Below are positions 6,991 through 7,154 of a stretch of DNA of 7,154 nucleotides, one piece after another (position 1 is the stretch's first letter; every line of letters begins with the position of its first letter). Under the pieces are notes generated by a model. The model saw only the letters and a list, made by a program, of their open reading frames with translations. It was not told where the DNA came from and searched no databases. The position numbers and the translations under genes are program-made. Source of the stretch: Gallionella sp. (GTDB taxonomy: Bacteria; Pseudomonadota; Gammaproteobacteria; Burkholderiales; Gallionellaceae); contig SCPW01000088.1 in assembly GCA_004298605.1 (NCBI GenBank), positions 1 through 7,154 of the forward strand, written 5' to 3'.

Positions 6991-7093
6991 CCCCCGGCAA
7001 AGCCGGGGGCTTATTAGGTGAGCCCCTCAAAGGAGCCGATAAAACCGTGAGCCGCCTGAAGGCGGCCAAGTTTTCCTCCTTCCCCTTCAGGGG
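6991..7093 (-). repeat. Composite three-hairpin intergenic repeat, copy 2 (inverted)
   Basis: Read on the minus strand, the order matches copy 1 at 10-94. A CCCC-TGAA-GGGG stem (7093-7082) is followed by AAAACTTGG. Next comes a GCCGCC/GGCGGC stem (7066-7051), then CACCTAATAAG, then CCCCCGGC/GCCGGGGG arms (7009-7002 and 6998-6991) around three bases. Copy 2 is about 27 bases longer between the first and third hairpins. It lies just upstream of the binding-protein/GGDEF-EAL operon, so it would fall in or next to that operon's promoter or 5' leader. The remainder, 7094-7154, is a G-rich tract on the plus strand plus unassigned sequence with no supported gene. Confidence 0.65.
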
Positions 7094-7154
7094 GTTGGGA
7101 TGGGGGTGGGGGTTACGCTGTACGTATCTGCTCCACCGCTCAAACCCATCCCCA

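Noticed and set aside
7087..7154. Short minus-strand open frame entering from the window edge and ending in the repeat
   Set aside because: Only about 20 codons are visible, ending in a TPTPIPTP-like repeat translation; too short to call as the tail of an upstream gene, though it cannot be excluded.

Overview
The window reads as an ordinary chromosomal segment of a Gram-negative proteobacterium. Protein character (LplT, a bifunctional GGDEF-EAL protein, a D-alanine supply gene) and the moderately high GC suggest a betaproteobacterium, perhaps of the Gallionellaceae/Nitrosomonadales type. That placement is inference from protein style and not from a marker gene. Four complete protein genes are supported. 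I see no RNA genes, CRISPR arrays, insertion sequences or phage genes.

Layout: positions 1-250 are non-coding and rich in perfect hairpins. Alanine racemase (alr) occupies 251-1375 on the minus strand. A 96-bp divergent spacer (1376-1471) separates it from lplT (1472-2698, plus strand), a lysophospholipid transporter of the MFS superfamily. lplT converges on a minus-strand two-gene operon with only 6 bp between the stop codons. The promoter-proximal operon gene (5683-6930) is a membrane-anchored periplasmic binding protein of the UrtA/amide-urea type. Its stop overlaps the start of a 993-residue dCache-HAMP-PAS-GGDEF-EAL protein (2705-5686) in an ATGA junction. Positions 6952-7154 are again non-coding and hairpin-rich.

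How the genes work together: alr and lplT both serve the cell envelope (D-alanine for peptidoglycan, lysophospholipid recycling) but are transcribed apart. The binding protein and the c-di-GMP enzyme are translationally coupled and have no ABC permease or ATPase beside them in this window. The binding protein is therefore more likely a ligand-sensing subunit for the c-di-GMP protein than a transport component. This is the most interesting biological system here.

The two non-coding ends carry inverted copies of the same composite element, made of three successive hairpins with similar spacers, so the four genes lie between inverted copies of a dispersed repeat. A second sequence oddity is an in-frame insertion of about 20 Ala/Pro/Gly-rich residues in alr, encoded by DNA that is itself a pair of hairpins.
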